Assembly (NCBI GenBank): GCA_018402305.1
Contig: JAGYJE010000001.1
Span: 62,001-126,000, forward strand
Reading direction: 5' to 3'
From: Puniceicoccaceae bacterium
GTDB taxonomy: Bacteria; Verrucomicrobiota; Verrucomicrobiia; Opitutales; Coraliomargaritaceae
Length of the DNA: 64,000 bases
Below, piece by piece: positions 25,797 to 34,466 of this stretch (the stretch's first letter is position 1; each line of letters begins with the position of its first letter). The notes beneath the pieces were generated by a model. That model searched no databases. It worked only from the letters and a program-made list of their open reading frames with translations, and was not told the DNA's origin. The translations under genes and the position numbers were made by a program.

Positions 25797-26450
25797 ATGT
25801 GCAAACATTCCAACAATACCAGGAGGCTAATTTCCGGCAGGCAGGCTTCATGCCGTCGTGGTGCTCTTGCTAGTCGTGACTCTGTCGACGGAGGCTTTAC
25901 CCTTATTGAGCTACTGTCAGTCATCGTGATTGTCAGCGTTCTGTTCGCAATTTTGATTCCCTCCATAGGACGTGTGCTGGCATCTGCACGTGATTCTAAA
26001 TCCCAGTCAAACCTGCGTGAATGGCATCGAGTCGCCATGCTATATGCCAATGATAATCAGAACCGTTTGCCGCTCGGTTATGATAGGACCTCCAGCCCTC
26101 CGGCCCATTGGCCTGTGCCCCTTGGGAAATATCTGGGCTATAATTTTCGGGGTCCCAATCTGGGGCGGAATGACACCATCGGCACTTCGCCCAACCATGA
26201 GCCCGACCATAGATATGGGCCCAATTACATTAGTTACGGGATAAATGTCGAAGTGGCTGGAGCGTATTTCAGCACTACCAAAGATCCAGTCACAGCTAAC
26301 ACCCTTTTTCGCATTGATCCACAATCCATTTTGTTTGGCGACAGTAGTGATAGTTGGCACCTGTATCCGGAGCTTAATTTTAGAAACCGGGGCAAAGCCT
26401 TTGCTGTATTAGTCGATGGAGCAGTCGTTGTGTTCGAGTCGGATGATTAG
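25797..26450 (+). CDS. Type II-secretion pseudopilin-like protein (prepilin-type N-terminal methylation site)
   Basis: The prepilin motif GFTLIELLSVIVIVSVLFAILIPSI begins at about residue 33, after a long basic leader (NNTRRLISGRQASCRRG). It includes the Gly at the cleavage site, the Glu at mature position 5 and a 20-residue hydrophobic helix. The globular part is about 160 residues, ending in the H-X9-DG-like FAVLVDGAVVVFESDD. Such single pseudopilins are abundant in Verrucomicrobiota and Planctomycetota beside degradation genes. No other secretion component is nearby. The exact function is unknown. Confidence 0.8.
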   Translation: MCKHSNNTRRLISGRQASCRRGALASRDSVDGGFTLIELLSVIVIVSVLFAILIPSIGRVLASARDSKSQSNLREWHRVAMLYANDNQNRLPLGYDRTSSPPAHWPVPLGKYLGYNFRGPNLGRNDTIGTSPNHEPDHRYGPNYISYGINVEVAGAYFSTTKDPVTANTLFRIDPQSILFGDSSDSWHLYPELNFRNRGKAFAVLVDGAVVVFESDD

Positions 26451-26566
26451 GATGCCGACAATCATTCAACAATACACAACCCAACCTCTCTTCACCTGTC
26501 GTGTAAGGTGCTTTTCTTTAATGTTTTTCCCGAATAAATGACTCAAACCCAAATCATGAACTTAGT

Positions 26567-27760
26567 ATGAAAAAAGAACATAAAATTGTAACAGTCACTA
26601 TTATCTTATTAATCCAGTTAGTCTGTAGTGGTGAAGAAAATAAAGTCGACGCATTGAGCGACGGATCCTATCATCTCAACTCTGACGACTTTTTCCCGAT
26701 CGGAATGTATCACGCAGATAGTATCGCGACATTTTCTGAACTCAAAGCGGCCGGGTTTAACGCCTTGCACGGTTATGGATGGGAGGGGAGGGCCGACTAT
26801 TGGCTGTCGGATGGAGCTGAATGGCTCGATGCGGCCCATCAACATGGTATGAAGGGCCTGGTTGGCTTTGATCGACGCTGGGTGCAATCGCTTGATTTCG
26901 ATTCCGTTGGAAAAGTTGTTGAGAAATACAAAGACCATCCTGCCGTTCTGGCATGGCACGTGATGGATGAACCAGCGGTCGGACGTATTCGCCACTGGCC
27001 GAAGGACGTAGGGGTGTCCGGGGATGTTTTCATGCCTAAAATGTATGACTATATTTGCAGTTTGGATACTTTGCATCCCATCACAGCAGTCTTCCCTCAG
27101 TTTAGAGAGGTGGAGAGTTTCATCCATACCGTGGATATATTTCAAACGACGTATTACCCTATACCCGCAGTTCCAGAGCAAAACTATGTGGGCACTGGAT
27201 TCCGGGGCTTCGGCAATTTTGCGTCCCGAATACTGCGAGGAAATCAGGTGGAAGGCTACGAAGGCGGCAAGGCCTGGTGGCCCGTTTTACAGATTTATGC
27301 GAAGACCGGATATGATTTGCCTACGGAGACGGAACTCAGGGGGATGACCTACTCGGTCATCGCGATGGGCGCGGATGGGGTTTTTTATTGGTCGCTCGTG
27401 CAAATGAGGAATGCAACGGGACAGGATGACTTCTTCGAATCGGAACAGTGGCAGAACCTGGCGAAGCTGACCCGTGAAGTGGAAGCACTTCAACCCGTTT
27501 TATTGGATCACACTGAGGAGCATTTTGTTCAAGTCGGCTCCATTCGTGCACTTGTGAAAAATCACGGTGACAATACCTATGTGATCCTTGCCAATGTGGA
27601 GCGTGAAGCAACCGAGGCATTCATCACAATCCCTGAAGTTGGAAATGGAAAAGCCGAGGTGCTCTTTGGCCGGGGTGAAGCGGTCATGGTGGAAGCGGGG
27701 CAGTTACATGTCGCACTTGAAGCCATTGAAAGCAGGGTGTATCGAATCAAAAACCGCTAA
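26567..27760 (+). CDS. Exported TIM-barrel glycosidase-like protein
   Basis: The 397-residue protein has a signal peptide or lipoprotein-like leader (VTIILLIQLVCSG; the lipobox is poor). The rest is a TIM barrel: PIGMYHADSIATFSELKAAGFNAL near residue 45, HPAVLAWHVMDEPAVGR near 125 with a candidate catalytic Glu in DEP, and ITAVFP near 165. This matches the central domain of the CBM9-like proteins at 396 and 29198 (LAWYLADEPEYH), without their accessory domains. A short C-terminal beta domain follows (VQVGSIRALVKNHGDNTYVILANVE). The exact GH family and substrate are not recognised. It precedes the alpha-L-fucosidase gene. Confidence 0.65.
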   Translation: MKKEHKIVTVTIILLIQLVCSGEENKVDALSDGSYHLNSDDFFPIGMYHADSIATFSELKAAGFNALHGYGWEGRADYWLSDGAEWLDAAHQHGMKGLVGFDRRWVQSLDFDSVGKVVEKYKDHPAVLAWHVMDEPAVGRIRHWPKDVGVSGDVFMPKMYDYICSLDTLHPITAVFPQFREVESFIHTVDIFQTTYYPIPAVPEQNYVGTGFRGFGNFASRILRGNQVEGYEGGKAWWPVLQIYAKTGYDLPTETELRGMTYSVIAMGADGVFYWSLVQMRNATGQDDFFESEQWQNLAKLTREVEALQPVLLDHTEEHFVQVGSIRALVKNHGDNTYVILANVEREATEAFITIPEVGNGKAEVLFGRGEAVMVEAGQLHVALEAIESRVYRIKNR

Positions 27761-27826
27761 TCTCCGGTAAGCGATCCTGGGAATAATCTCTGCGTGTTCA
27801 AGCTGCAACAACAAAGCTTTTTTAAA

Positions 27827-29149
27827 ATGAGTCAGGAAACTCTAAGTGCAAATACGGCCAAGCCGTTGATTCATATGGGTAGAAGTCATTACGGCGATGG
27901 GCGTGACTGGTTCTTGGAGCATCAGTTTGGGCTCTTTATTCACTGGGGACTATATGCGATCGAGGGATGGCAAGAGCAGGATATTTGGCGCCGAGATCGC
28001 AAGCGGGAAGAATACGCTGATTTAATGAAGCGGTTCAGTCCGCGGTCGTTTGACCCGGATGCATGGCTTGATTTGGCGGAATCCATCGGAATGAAGTATC
28101 TGTGTTTTACCGCAAAGCACCTTGAAGGCTTTTGCCTTTGGGACACCAAATACAGTTCGTTCAAATCGACCAACACTCCCTTTGGTCGGGATATTCTGGC
28201 GGAAATTGCAGAGGCCTGTCACCGCCGCAATTTTCCGCTCTGTCTCTACTATTCAATTGTGGACCTACATCATCCCGCCTATCCGCATTGCGGTCGTCGT
28301 TGGGAATATGCGTCCTCTCCGGAAGGCGACCGCCCGGATAAGGAAAATTATATGGCCTATCTCAAACTGCAGGTGGAGGAACTCTGTACCAAGTATGGTA
28401 CGATCCACGGTTTTTGGTGGGATGCGAATCCCGCGGAATGGGAGGATGCGACGATCAATGCAAAAATCAGGGAGCTTCAGCCGGGGATTGTAATTAATAA
28501 CCGCGGTTTTGACTCCGGGGATTTTGGTACACCTGAGCGGGATTGGGATGTGGAAGATGAATCCACCCAGGTATTTGACCAGCCCGTTGAGGCATGTCAG
28601 TCGCTTGGCTCGCAAAGTTGGGGCTATCGGTTCGGCGAGGACTATTATACGGACAAGCATTTAATTCGATCCATTGCCCGAGTACGGGCAAAGGGCGGCA
28701 ACTATCTGCTGAATACGGGGCCGAATGCCGATGGGCAACTTGGACTTGAAGACACTCGAATACTAGGTGCCATAGGGAAGTGGATGAGAAGTTGTGGCGA
28801 AGCGTTTGAGCAGACCCTACCTTGCTCCGGATTAACTGTGAATCCGGACATCGTCATGACGCGTCGAGGCAACATTCTGTATGTGATTCTCTACCGCGAG
28901 CCAACAATACGAAGTGTCCCTTTAAAACCCATCGATTGCCTGCCCATGAGCGCCGTGTTGCTCAACACAGGAGCGGAAGTGGATTGTCGACTCGATTTAC
29001 TACCCTGGGATCACACCGAGGAGACCGCATATTTAAGGATATATAACTTACCGCTGAATGTCCTGAATCAGTCCGTCCCGGTCATCCGACTGGAATTTAA
29101 TGAGGACTTTGCACGACAAGCAAATGGGGGCCTCCTTGAAGAACGCTAA
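27827..29149 (+). CDS. Alpha-L-fucosidase, GH29
   Basis: The protein of about 440 residues has the GH29 pattern: FGLFIHWGLYAIEGWQEQ near residue 40, MKYLCFTAKHLEGFCLWDTKYSSF near 95, GRDILAEIAEACHRRNFPLCLYYS near 125, HGFWWDANP near 200 with the probable nucleophile Asp, and GGNYLLNTGPNADG near 300. GH29 enzymes release alpha-linked L-fucose with retention. No signal peptide is present, so it probably works on imported fuco-oligosaccharides in the cytoplasm. I chose the ATG at 27827; a GTG at 27794 lies further upstream. Released L-fucose is a plausible substrate for the SDR/enolase/RraA operon at 33.7-37.9 kb, which is inference. Confidence 0.9.
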   Translation: MSQETLSANTAKPLIHMGRSHYGDGRDWFLEHQFGLFIHWGLYAIEGWQEQDIWRRDRKREEYADLMKRFSPRSFDPDAWLDLAESIGMKYLCFTAKHLEGFCLWDTKYSSFKSTNTPFGRDILAEIAEACHRRNFPLCLYYSIVDLHHPAYPHCGRRWEYASSPEGDRPDKENYMAYLKLQVEELCTKYGTIHGFWWDANPAEWEDATINAKIRELQPGIVINNRGFDSGDFGTPERDWDVEDESTQVFDQPVEACQSLGSQSWGYRFGEDYYTDKHLIRSIARVRAKGGNYLLNTGPNADGQLGLEDTRILGAIGKWMRSCGEAFEQTLPCSGLTVNPDIVMTRRGNILYVILYREPTIRSVPLKPIDCLPMSAVLLNTGAEVDCRLDLLPWDHTEETAYLRIYNLPLNVLNQSVPVIRLEFNEDFARQANGGLLEER

Positions 29150-29197
29150 TGGCGCAATGGGTGGATTTGGATAATTGAATGAGTGATTTTAAATAAC

Positions 29198-32179
29198 ATG
29201 AAAAATAATATATTAATCTGTGCTTTTATTTTACTAACGACAAGTTCTGGTATCGCAGAGCTGGAACAAGCGGTGAATCGGGTAATCCTTGCCCAACCCG
29301 TCCAGGAGGTGCCGGAACTCGACGGTATTATCGAGGAGACAATTTGGTCCAGAGCCGAATGGTCACAGGGCTTCACTGTTTTAGGGTCCGGTGAGCCGGC
29401 TCAAACGGAGACAGAGTTTGCTGTGAGCTTCGATGCTCAAAACCTGTACGTTGCAATTAGATGCTTCGAACCAAGTATGGACAAACTTTTGATTAATGCG
29501 ACTGAACGCGGTGACGAGCGACTTTATGAGGATGACGGCATTGAAATTTTCATAGCACCCGGGGGGCAGCGAAACGATTATTATCAATTCCAGCTCAATG
29601 CGGCTGGAGTCATCGCGGAGTCAGCCGGCTACCAATCCGGGGTCGTTCGTGATTTGGACTGGGGCAGCCGATTTGAAGCGGCGACGCATCATGAAGCGGA
29701 TCAGTGGACGGCTGAAATTGTGATTCCATTGGTTGACTTGGAGCTTGGCGCATCGGTAGAGGAAGACTGGGGTGTCAATGTAACACGCGTCCGCTATGCA
29801 GGAGGGCCACGGCAGCTCTCATCCTTCGTACCGCTGACGGGTTCGTTTCATCAGCCTGGCCGATTTGCGGCGCTGCGACTGCCGGGTGCTGATTTTAGTC
29901 ACCTCCGTTGGGAGATTCGCTTCGGAGATACATTTGCCATAATTAAAGAAGAGTCAGGGAAAATAGCTTATACTGAAATCGAGTTACACAATGCGACGAG
30001 CGAAGCTTGGAGCATCTTGCTGCAACCCCGGCTGAAGTTGTCCAATGAAGAAGCTGTCGGGAGCTATATTGAAGCTGAACTTGAGGCCGGGCAGACAGGG
30101 GCTTTTACGGTAGCCGTGCCTTTTCTGGACAATGGACCGCAGACTTTTGAGGTGAGTGTTAGGGAGAAGGAAGCCCCATCGGATTTGTTGTCCCGCAGTA
30201 GTTATGGAGTAGATCTGTTCTATACGCCCCTGCGGCTGCAACTCACCCAACCCGTCTATATGAATGCGATTTTCCCAAGCGAAACAATCAATGCAATAGA
30301 GGGCAGGCTTGAGGTGGGTCTGGGAATGGACGCACTGAATGGCATGGAGCTCTTGGTTGAGTTGAGAGAATCTTCCGGATCCAAGCCTGCGCTCGCGCAA
30401 GTCGCGGTGGATATCCTCGACCGGAACCCTGCTTTTAGTCTGGAAATTCCTGAGCTTGCTGAGGGCAGCTATCAGTTGATACTTACCTTGCGGGACTCGA
30501 AACAGGCCCTTGTCGCGGATATGGCTCGAACGATACGCGTTTTACCTCCCGCACCCAGTGGCGTGGAATGGCGAATCGATGCGGACGGTGTTTTACTCCG
30601 AAACGGCGAACCTTTTCTCCCGATAGGCTGGTTTACTCTTACGCCGGATGCACTCGGTGATGCCGCTAGCGATTCAAACTTGGCACTACTTTATTTGGGG
30701 CCCTGGTCGACGGAAGCTCAGGTTCTAGAGCGATTGGATCGGATACATGAGCGGGGCGGATATGCGATCATCTACCCGACCGTTAAGAATCAACGTCCTG
30801 AAAGCATCACCAAGGAATCGATTACAGAAGAGACTGCCAGCTGGATTCGTGAGCGGGTTCGGGCAATCATGGGGCATCCGGCTTTATTGGGCTGGTATGT
30901 CGGTGACGAACCCGAGTTCCATCGTGTCTCGCCAAAGGCGGTTGCTCAGTTAAGAGAGATTATCACGTCCGAAGACCCCTACCATCCGACCATTGTGGTC
31001 AACGGTTCGGTCAACGGTATTCGACAGTTTGCCCGCAGTGTTGATATTCTGGCTCCGGATCCGTATCCATTCTTCGCAGCCGGTGGAGTCTCTTCGGCTA
31101 TGGCTAAGGTCAGTTCTTTAATCTCGGAGGCATCGACTGCCGCCCGCCCCGGGCAGACCGTCTGGGTCGTCCCGCAAGCTCATGATACTCGTCAGTTTAA
31201 TGGTCTGGGTGAACGTGCTCCCAATTTTCATGAATCCCGTAATATGGTCTGGCAGGCTGTGATTGCGGGTGCGAAGGGGGTTGTCTGGTGGAGCTGGCAA
31301 CGGGTGTATCCCAACACCACGGACTCAGTGATCGGTAATGCGTATCTGGCACGCGAACTTCGTCGGCTTAAGCCGTATATACTTGCGCCCCTGAGTCACG
31401 AATTCATTGCGACGGCAGAGGATCCATCCAATTTTTTCGTATCCTTGCGGCAGGTGGAGGAAGAGATCGCGTTATTTGTGGTCAATACCTCGACTCAGAC
31501 ACAGACGGTACGCTTCGAACTGCCTGCCTACGCAGGTCGGGAACTCATCACAATAGGTGCATCGACCACATTGAAGTTAGACGGCGAGGGACGCGGAGTA
31601 GCCACATTTGAGCCGTATGCGACCTATTTGTATTTGAGTGATGCAGAATTAGCCGGAGTCGAAACGATCGCATCCGTTCAGGCGGCGATTGATGCACGAA
31701 AAGATGAACTTCGACGTCCGGGGAATCTGGCGTTTGAGGAGAATGGAGTGCAGATCTCCACCTTCACGCAGGGCCGCGGCATGCCGAAACCTTTCTGGAT
31801 GGCGGATGGCTATCGGTACGGTATGGCTTGGGAAGGTAGTCAATTTACCGGAGAGGATTGGGTACAATTCGCATGGCCGAGCGCTCAGTCATTCAGCCGG
31901 GTCGTCATCTGGACCGATTCGATTGCAGATGCCCGTGTTCTTGTTTCCGATGACGGTGAATCCTGGCAACCCGTCGCTGAAATCGAAAACGCACAAGTTT
32001 CTACCGTTGAAATAAACTTCGATCACATAGAGGCTCGTTACCTCCAAATTGAAATATTGAAGTTACGTAACGGACAGAGTGCTCCCCGGATCTGGGAGGT
32101 TGAAGTGTTTAATTGGAAGGAGCCTCAGCCAACGGGAATCATTCGCGTCGGCGCGGAAGGGCAGGGAAAAACTCTGTGA
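29198..32179 (+). CDS. Secreted CBM9-like / TIM-barrel glycosidase-like protein, paralogue of 396-3299
   Basis: The protein of about 993 residues has a signal peptide (ILICAFILLTTSSGIA), a CBM9-like domain at about 30-225 (PELDGIIEETIWSRAEWSQ, DDGIEIFIAPGG), a TIM barrel at about 460-710 (LLGWYVGDEPEFH, DPYHPTIVVNG, DILAPDPYPFF, KGVVWWSWQRV) and a C-terminal discoidin-like domain at about 830-980 (VSDDGESWQPVAEIENA). It has the same architecture as the gene at 396 and is roughly 60% identical by eye through the barrel. Start at the ATG at 29198. It follows the fucosidase on the same strand. Conservation of DEPE and of the WWSW strand suggests a real hydrolase, but no characterised family is recognised. 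Confidence 0.75.
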   Translation: MKNNILICAFILLTTSSGIAELEQAVNRVILAQPVQEVPELDGIIEETIWSRAEWSQGFTVLGSGEPAQTETEFAVSFDAQNLYVAIRCFEPSMDKLLINATERGDERLYEDDGIEIFIAPGGQRNDYYQFQLNAAGVIAESAGYQSGVVRDLDWGSRFEAATHHEADQWTAEIVIPLVDLELGASVEEDWGVNVTRVRYAGGPRQLSSFVPLTGSFHQPGRFAALRLPGADFSHLRWEIRFGDTFAIIKEESGKIAYTEIELHNATSEAWSILLQPRLKLSNEEAVGSYIEAELEAGQTGAFTVAVPFLDNGPQTFEVSVREKEAPSDLLSRSSYGVDLFYTPLRLQLTQPVYMNAIFPSETINAIEGRLEVGLGMDALNGMELLVELRESSGSKPALAQVAVDILDRNPAFSLEIPELAEGSYQLILTLRDSKQALVADMARTIRVLPPAPSGVEWRIDADGVLLRNGEPFLPIGWFTLTPDALGDAASDSNLALLYLGPWSTEAQVLERLDRIHERGGYAIIYPTVKNQRPESITKESITEETASWIRERVRAIMGHPALLGWYVGDEPEFHRVSPKAVAQLREIITSEDPYHPTIVVNGSVNGIRQFARSVDILAPDPYPFFAAGGVSSAMAKVSSLISEASTAARPGQTVWVVPQAHDTRQFNGLGERAPNFHESRNMVWQAVIAGAKGVVWWSWQRVYPNTTDSVIGNAYLARELRRLKPYILAPLSHEFIATAEDPSNFFVSLRQVEEEIALFVVNTSTQTQTVRFELPAYAGRELITIGASTTLKLDGEGRGVATFEPYATYLYLSDAELAGVETIASVQAAIDARKDELRRPGNLAFEENGVQISTFTQGRGMPKPFWMADGYRYGMAWEGSQFTGEDWVQFAWPSAQSFSRVVIWTDSIADARVLVSDDGESWQPVAEIENAQVSTVEINFDHIEARYLQIEILKLRNGQSAPRIWEVEVFNWKEPQPTGIIRVGAEGQGKTL

Positions 32180-32182
32180 TCT

Positions 32183-32695
32183 TCATTGGGCGTAGAGCCG
32201 TTTGAGAGTCTCCGTTGCTGGTTTCCCGGCAATGGTGAAACCCTGGTCGCCGGCGGGGTCGGTGTAACAGCTGAATCCGAGTAAATCCAGTTTGCTCCAC
32301 CACGAGCCCAGGTTTGGGGAGAGCTTCCGCATAGGCAGACATTGAGGCCTGAATTCAAAGGTGGAAACGCCATCGCTCGGAGGGTTGACCAGCCCCCGCC
32401 AGATTCCGTCGAGCGGCTCGAGAATCGGCTTGAGCATGACCTTCAACCCCGCCTCGCGGGCGGCACGGACCCAGCGGATGACCTCGGCATCGCCGGGGGT
32501 GTACACGGGGTCGAGAAAGACCCTCGTGCTGGAATAGGTTTGCATCACATAGGTCACATGCGCCGCGACGCAGTCGATGTTGAGGGCTTTCCTTTTCGGG
32601 ATTTGGGTGAGCGCCTCATCCGATCCATACCAGCCGCGCGGAGCGGCGAAGCCGAAATTGATGCCGCGCATGTAGGGGATATTTTTCGTTGTCAT
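32183..32695 (-). pseudogene. GH113-like gene relic with large in-frame internal deletions
   Basis: The 170-residue open frame starts like GH113 proteins (MRGINFGFAAPRGWYGSDEAL, STRVFLDPVYTPGDAEVIRW, GLKVMLKPILEPLDGIW), parallel to 10114-11127. After residue about 125 it jumps to LGSWWSKLDLLGFSCYTDPAGD and then directly to GFTIAGKPATETL, which is the extreme C-terminus in the intact relative. About 160 residues carrying both catalytic Glu positions are missing. The frame remains open, so a short protein may be made, but it cannot be an active glycosidase. It overlaps the stop of the upstream AraC gene by four bases, so the original gene was AraC-coupled. Confidence 0.75.
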
Positions 32696-33618
32696 TGTGG
32701 TTTTTCTTTTGGTTTGTCGTTGAAGTATGTGATTTGCGTGGATTCGTCGAAAGCCTTCGATCCATGCCGAATCTCTGGCTGCGACTGGCGAAAGGATGAT
32801 GGGGTTTGGCCGCTTCGCGACTTAAAGAATTTGGAAAAATGTGCTGCGTCATAAAAACCGAGTGTGTTTGCAATCTCATGGTCGCGAAGTTTTCCGTTCT
32901 GGAGTAGTGCGCTGGCACGATCGACCAGATAGGAATGCCTGTATTCTCTGGGACTGATACCGAGCAGCTTGTGAAATCGTTTTCGAAAGCAATCGGTGGT
33001 GGTCCTTAGCTGCCGCGACACAGTGGCCTGCCCTCGAAATGGAATCTCTTCAAGTAGGGCACGAGCTTGCGCCAGCCATTCAGCATCGACATCGAGCAGG
33101 TTCTCTGGGGCCTCATCCAAAAGTTGTGCGAGGAGGTTTTGTAAGCGGCAAACAGCCTTCAGTGAAGTCCGTGAAGAAGTATATAGGTTTTCGCTGGGCG
33201 GCAGGACGGAAGTGATGCGGCGAGCCCATTCATCAATTGGTTGTGCCTGCAGAATGGATGCTTTTGGATTTAAAATCCCTGTTCGAAGCCACTGTTGAAA
33301 GACGGATCCGTTGAAAAGAAGGTAAACCTCGGACCAGCCCTCCTCACCCGTCGGCCCGTAGCGATGGGAGATACCAGGCGGTAGGATGAGAGCGTTGCCG
33401 CTTCTGAGCTTTTGCTCTGGATGATCTCTTGACTGGTAAAAGCCTTCTCCTGCCAATATATACACGAGGGCAAAATGAGGGAGCGTTCGAAACGCGCTTA
33501 GACCATAGCTGGTGGCTAAGTGACCACACGTAGAAACATTGCCGATGGGGCAGTCGACCAGACTTCGATAAACGACTTCATCACGAAAAATCTTTTGTGA
33601 GCACATTTTCCGATTCAT
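32692..33618 (-). CDS. AraC-family transcriptional regulator
   Basis: The protein of about 308 residues has an N-terminal cupin-like sensor (FALVYILAGEGFYQS, LRSGNALILPPGISHRYGP, EVYLLFNG) and a C-terminal double helix-turn-helix (TTTDCFRKRFHKLLGISPREYRH, IANTLGFYDAAHFSKFFKSRSGQTPSSFRQ). It is divergent from the sugar-acid operon beginning at 33678 with only about 60 bases between, so it may control that operon. It also overlaps the GH113 relic by four bases. The ATG at 33618 was chosen over an upstream TTG; a further ATG lies at 33606. Confidence 0.85.
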   Translation of the reverse strand: MNRKMCSQKIFRDEVVYRSLVDCPIGNVSTCGHLATSYGLSAFRTLPHFALVYILAGEGFYQSRDHPEQKLRSGNALILPPGISHRYGPTGEEGWSEVYLLFNGSVFQQWLRTGILNPKASILQAQPIDEWARRITSVLPPSENLYTSSRTSLKAVCRLQNLLAQLLDEAPENLLDVDAEWLAQARALLEEIPFRGQATVSRQLRTTTDCFRKRFHKLLGISPREYRHSYLVDRASALLQNGKLRDHEIANTLGFYDAAHFSKFFKSRSGQTPSSFRQSQPEIRHGSKAFDESTQITYFNDKPKEKPQ

Positions 33619-33677
33619 ACAAGAATTTATCCGGTCCGTCAATCGCTTGTAGAGCGGCTACTTGATATGATGGAGTG

Positions 33678-34466
33678 ATGTTAAAAGATCGGGTCATTCT
33701 CATTTCAGGGGCTTCCAGCTCATCCGGCGTCGGGTCCGGTGTTGTTGAGGCGGTGCTGGAGGCTGGGGGGCAGCCTATCATCAACGGCCGTGATGCGCGA
33801 AAGTTGGATGAGGTCAAAGAGCGCTTCCCGAACGTTGCGACGGTGCTGGGTGATATTTCGATAGCTGCTGATGTGGAGCGGTTGATGACGGAATCGGTCG
33901 GCATTTATGGACGGGTCGACGGACTGGTGAATAATGCGGGCATCGGTTTGCACAAAGCACCGCACCTCTGTGAGGAATCTGATTTTGACCGTCTCATAGC
34001 GGTCGACTTTCGAGGAACCTGGCTCTTAACGCGGGCCTGGCTGCGCCACATTTTGGATGGGGGTGAAATGGCATCGGCATCGGCGGTTAACATTTCTTCG
34101 GTGCACGCGCAGAAAACGATGCCGGGTTACGGCCTTTATTCCGGAGTCAAAGGAGCGGTCGACGCCTTCACCCGTGGACTGGCGGTGCATTACGGTCGAG
34201 ATGGGGTTCGGTTCAATGGGGTCGCGCCGGGGTATGTGCAGTCTGATCAAAATATGGATCTCCTGCGCAACTGGACGGATTCCCCTGAAGCGTGGGTGGA
34301 TCATTTGACGCGTAATCATCAAGCGACCTCGGAGGCGATTCACCCGATTGATGTTGGCCGGGTGGTGGCTTTCCTGCTTTCCGATCAGGCTTCTGCGGTG
34401 ACCGGGCAAACGCTGACGGTTGACGCGGGTAACACGTCGCTGCTCTTCCCACTTGATTTCGTATGA
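33678..34466 (+). CDS. SDR-family dehydrogenase, first gene of sugar-acid operon
   Basis: The 262-residue SDR has a cofactor loop ISGASSSSGVGSG (residues 9-21, an extended TGxxxGxG variant), DVERLM, NNAG near 85, the active-site Ser in VNISSVHAQ near 138, and YSGVK near 155 (YxxxK). It ends in VTGQTLTVDAGN. It likely oxidises an aldose to a lactone or a polyol/acid to a ketone using NAD(P). Its stop overlaps the enolase start as ATGA. A GTG directly precedes the chosen ATG. The operon context (dehydratase, RidA, creatininase, RraA) points to sugar-acid catabolism. Confidence 0.85.
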   Translation: MLKDRVILISGASSSSGVGSGVVEAVLEAGGQPIINGRDARKLDEVKERFPNVATVLGDISIAADVERLMTESVGIYGRVDGLVNNAGIGLHKAPHLCEESDFDRLIAVDFRGTWLLTRAWLRHILDGGEMASASAVNISSVHAQKTMPGYGLYSGVKGAVDAFTRGLAVHYGRDGVRFNGVAPGYVQSDQNMDLLRNWTDSPEAWVDHLTRNHQATSEAIHPIDVGRVVAFLLSDQASAVTGQTLTVDAGNTSLLFPLDFV

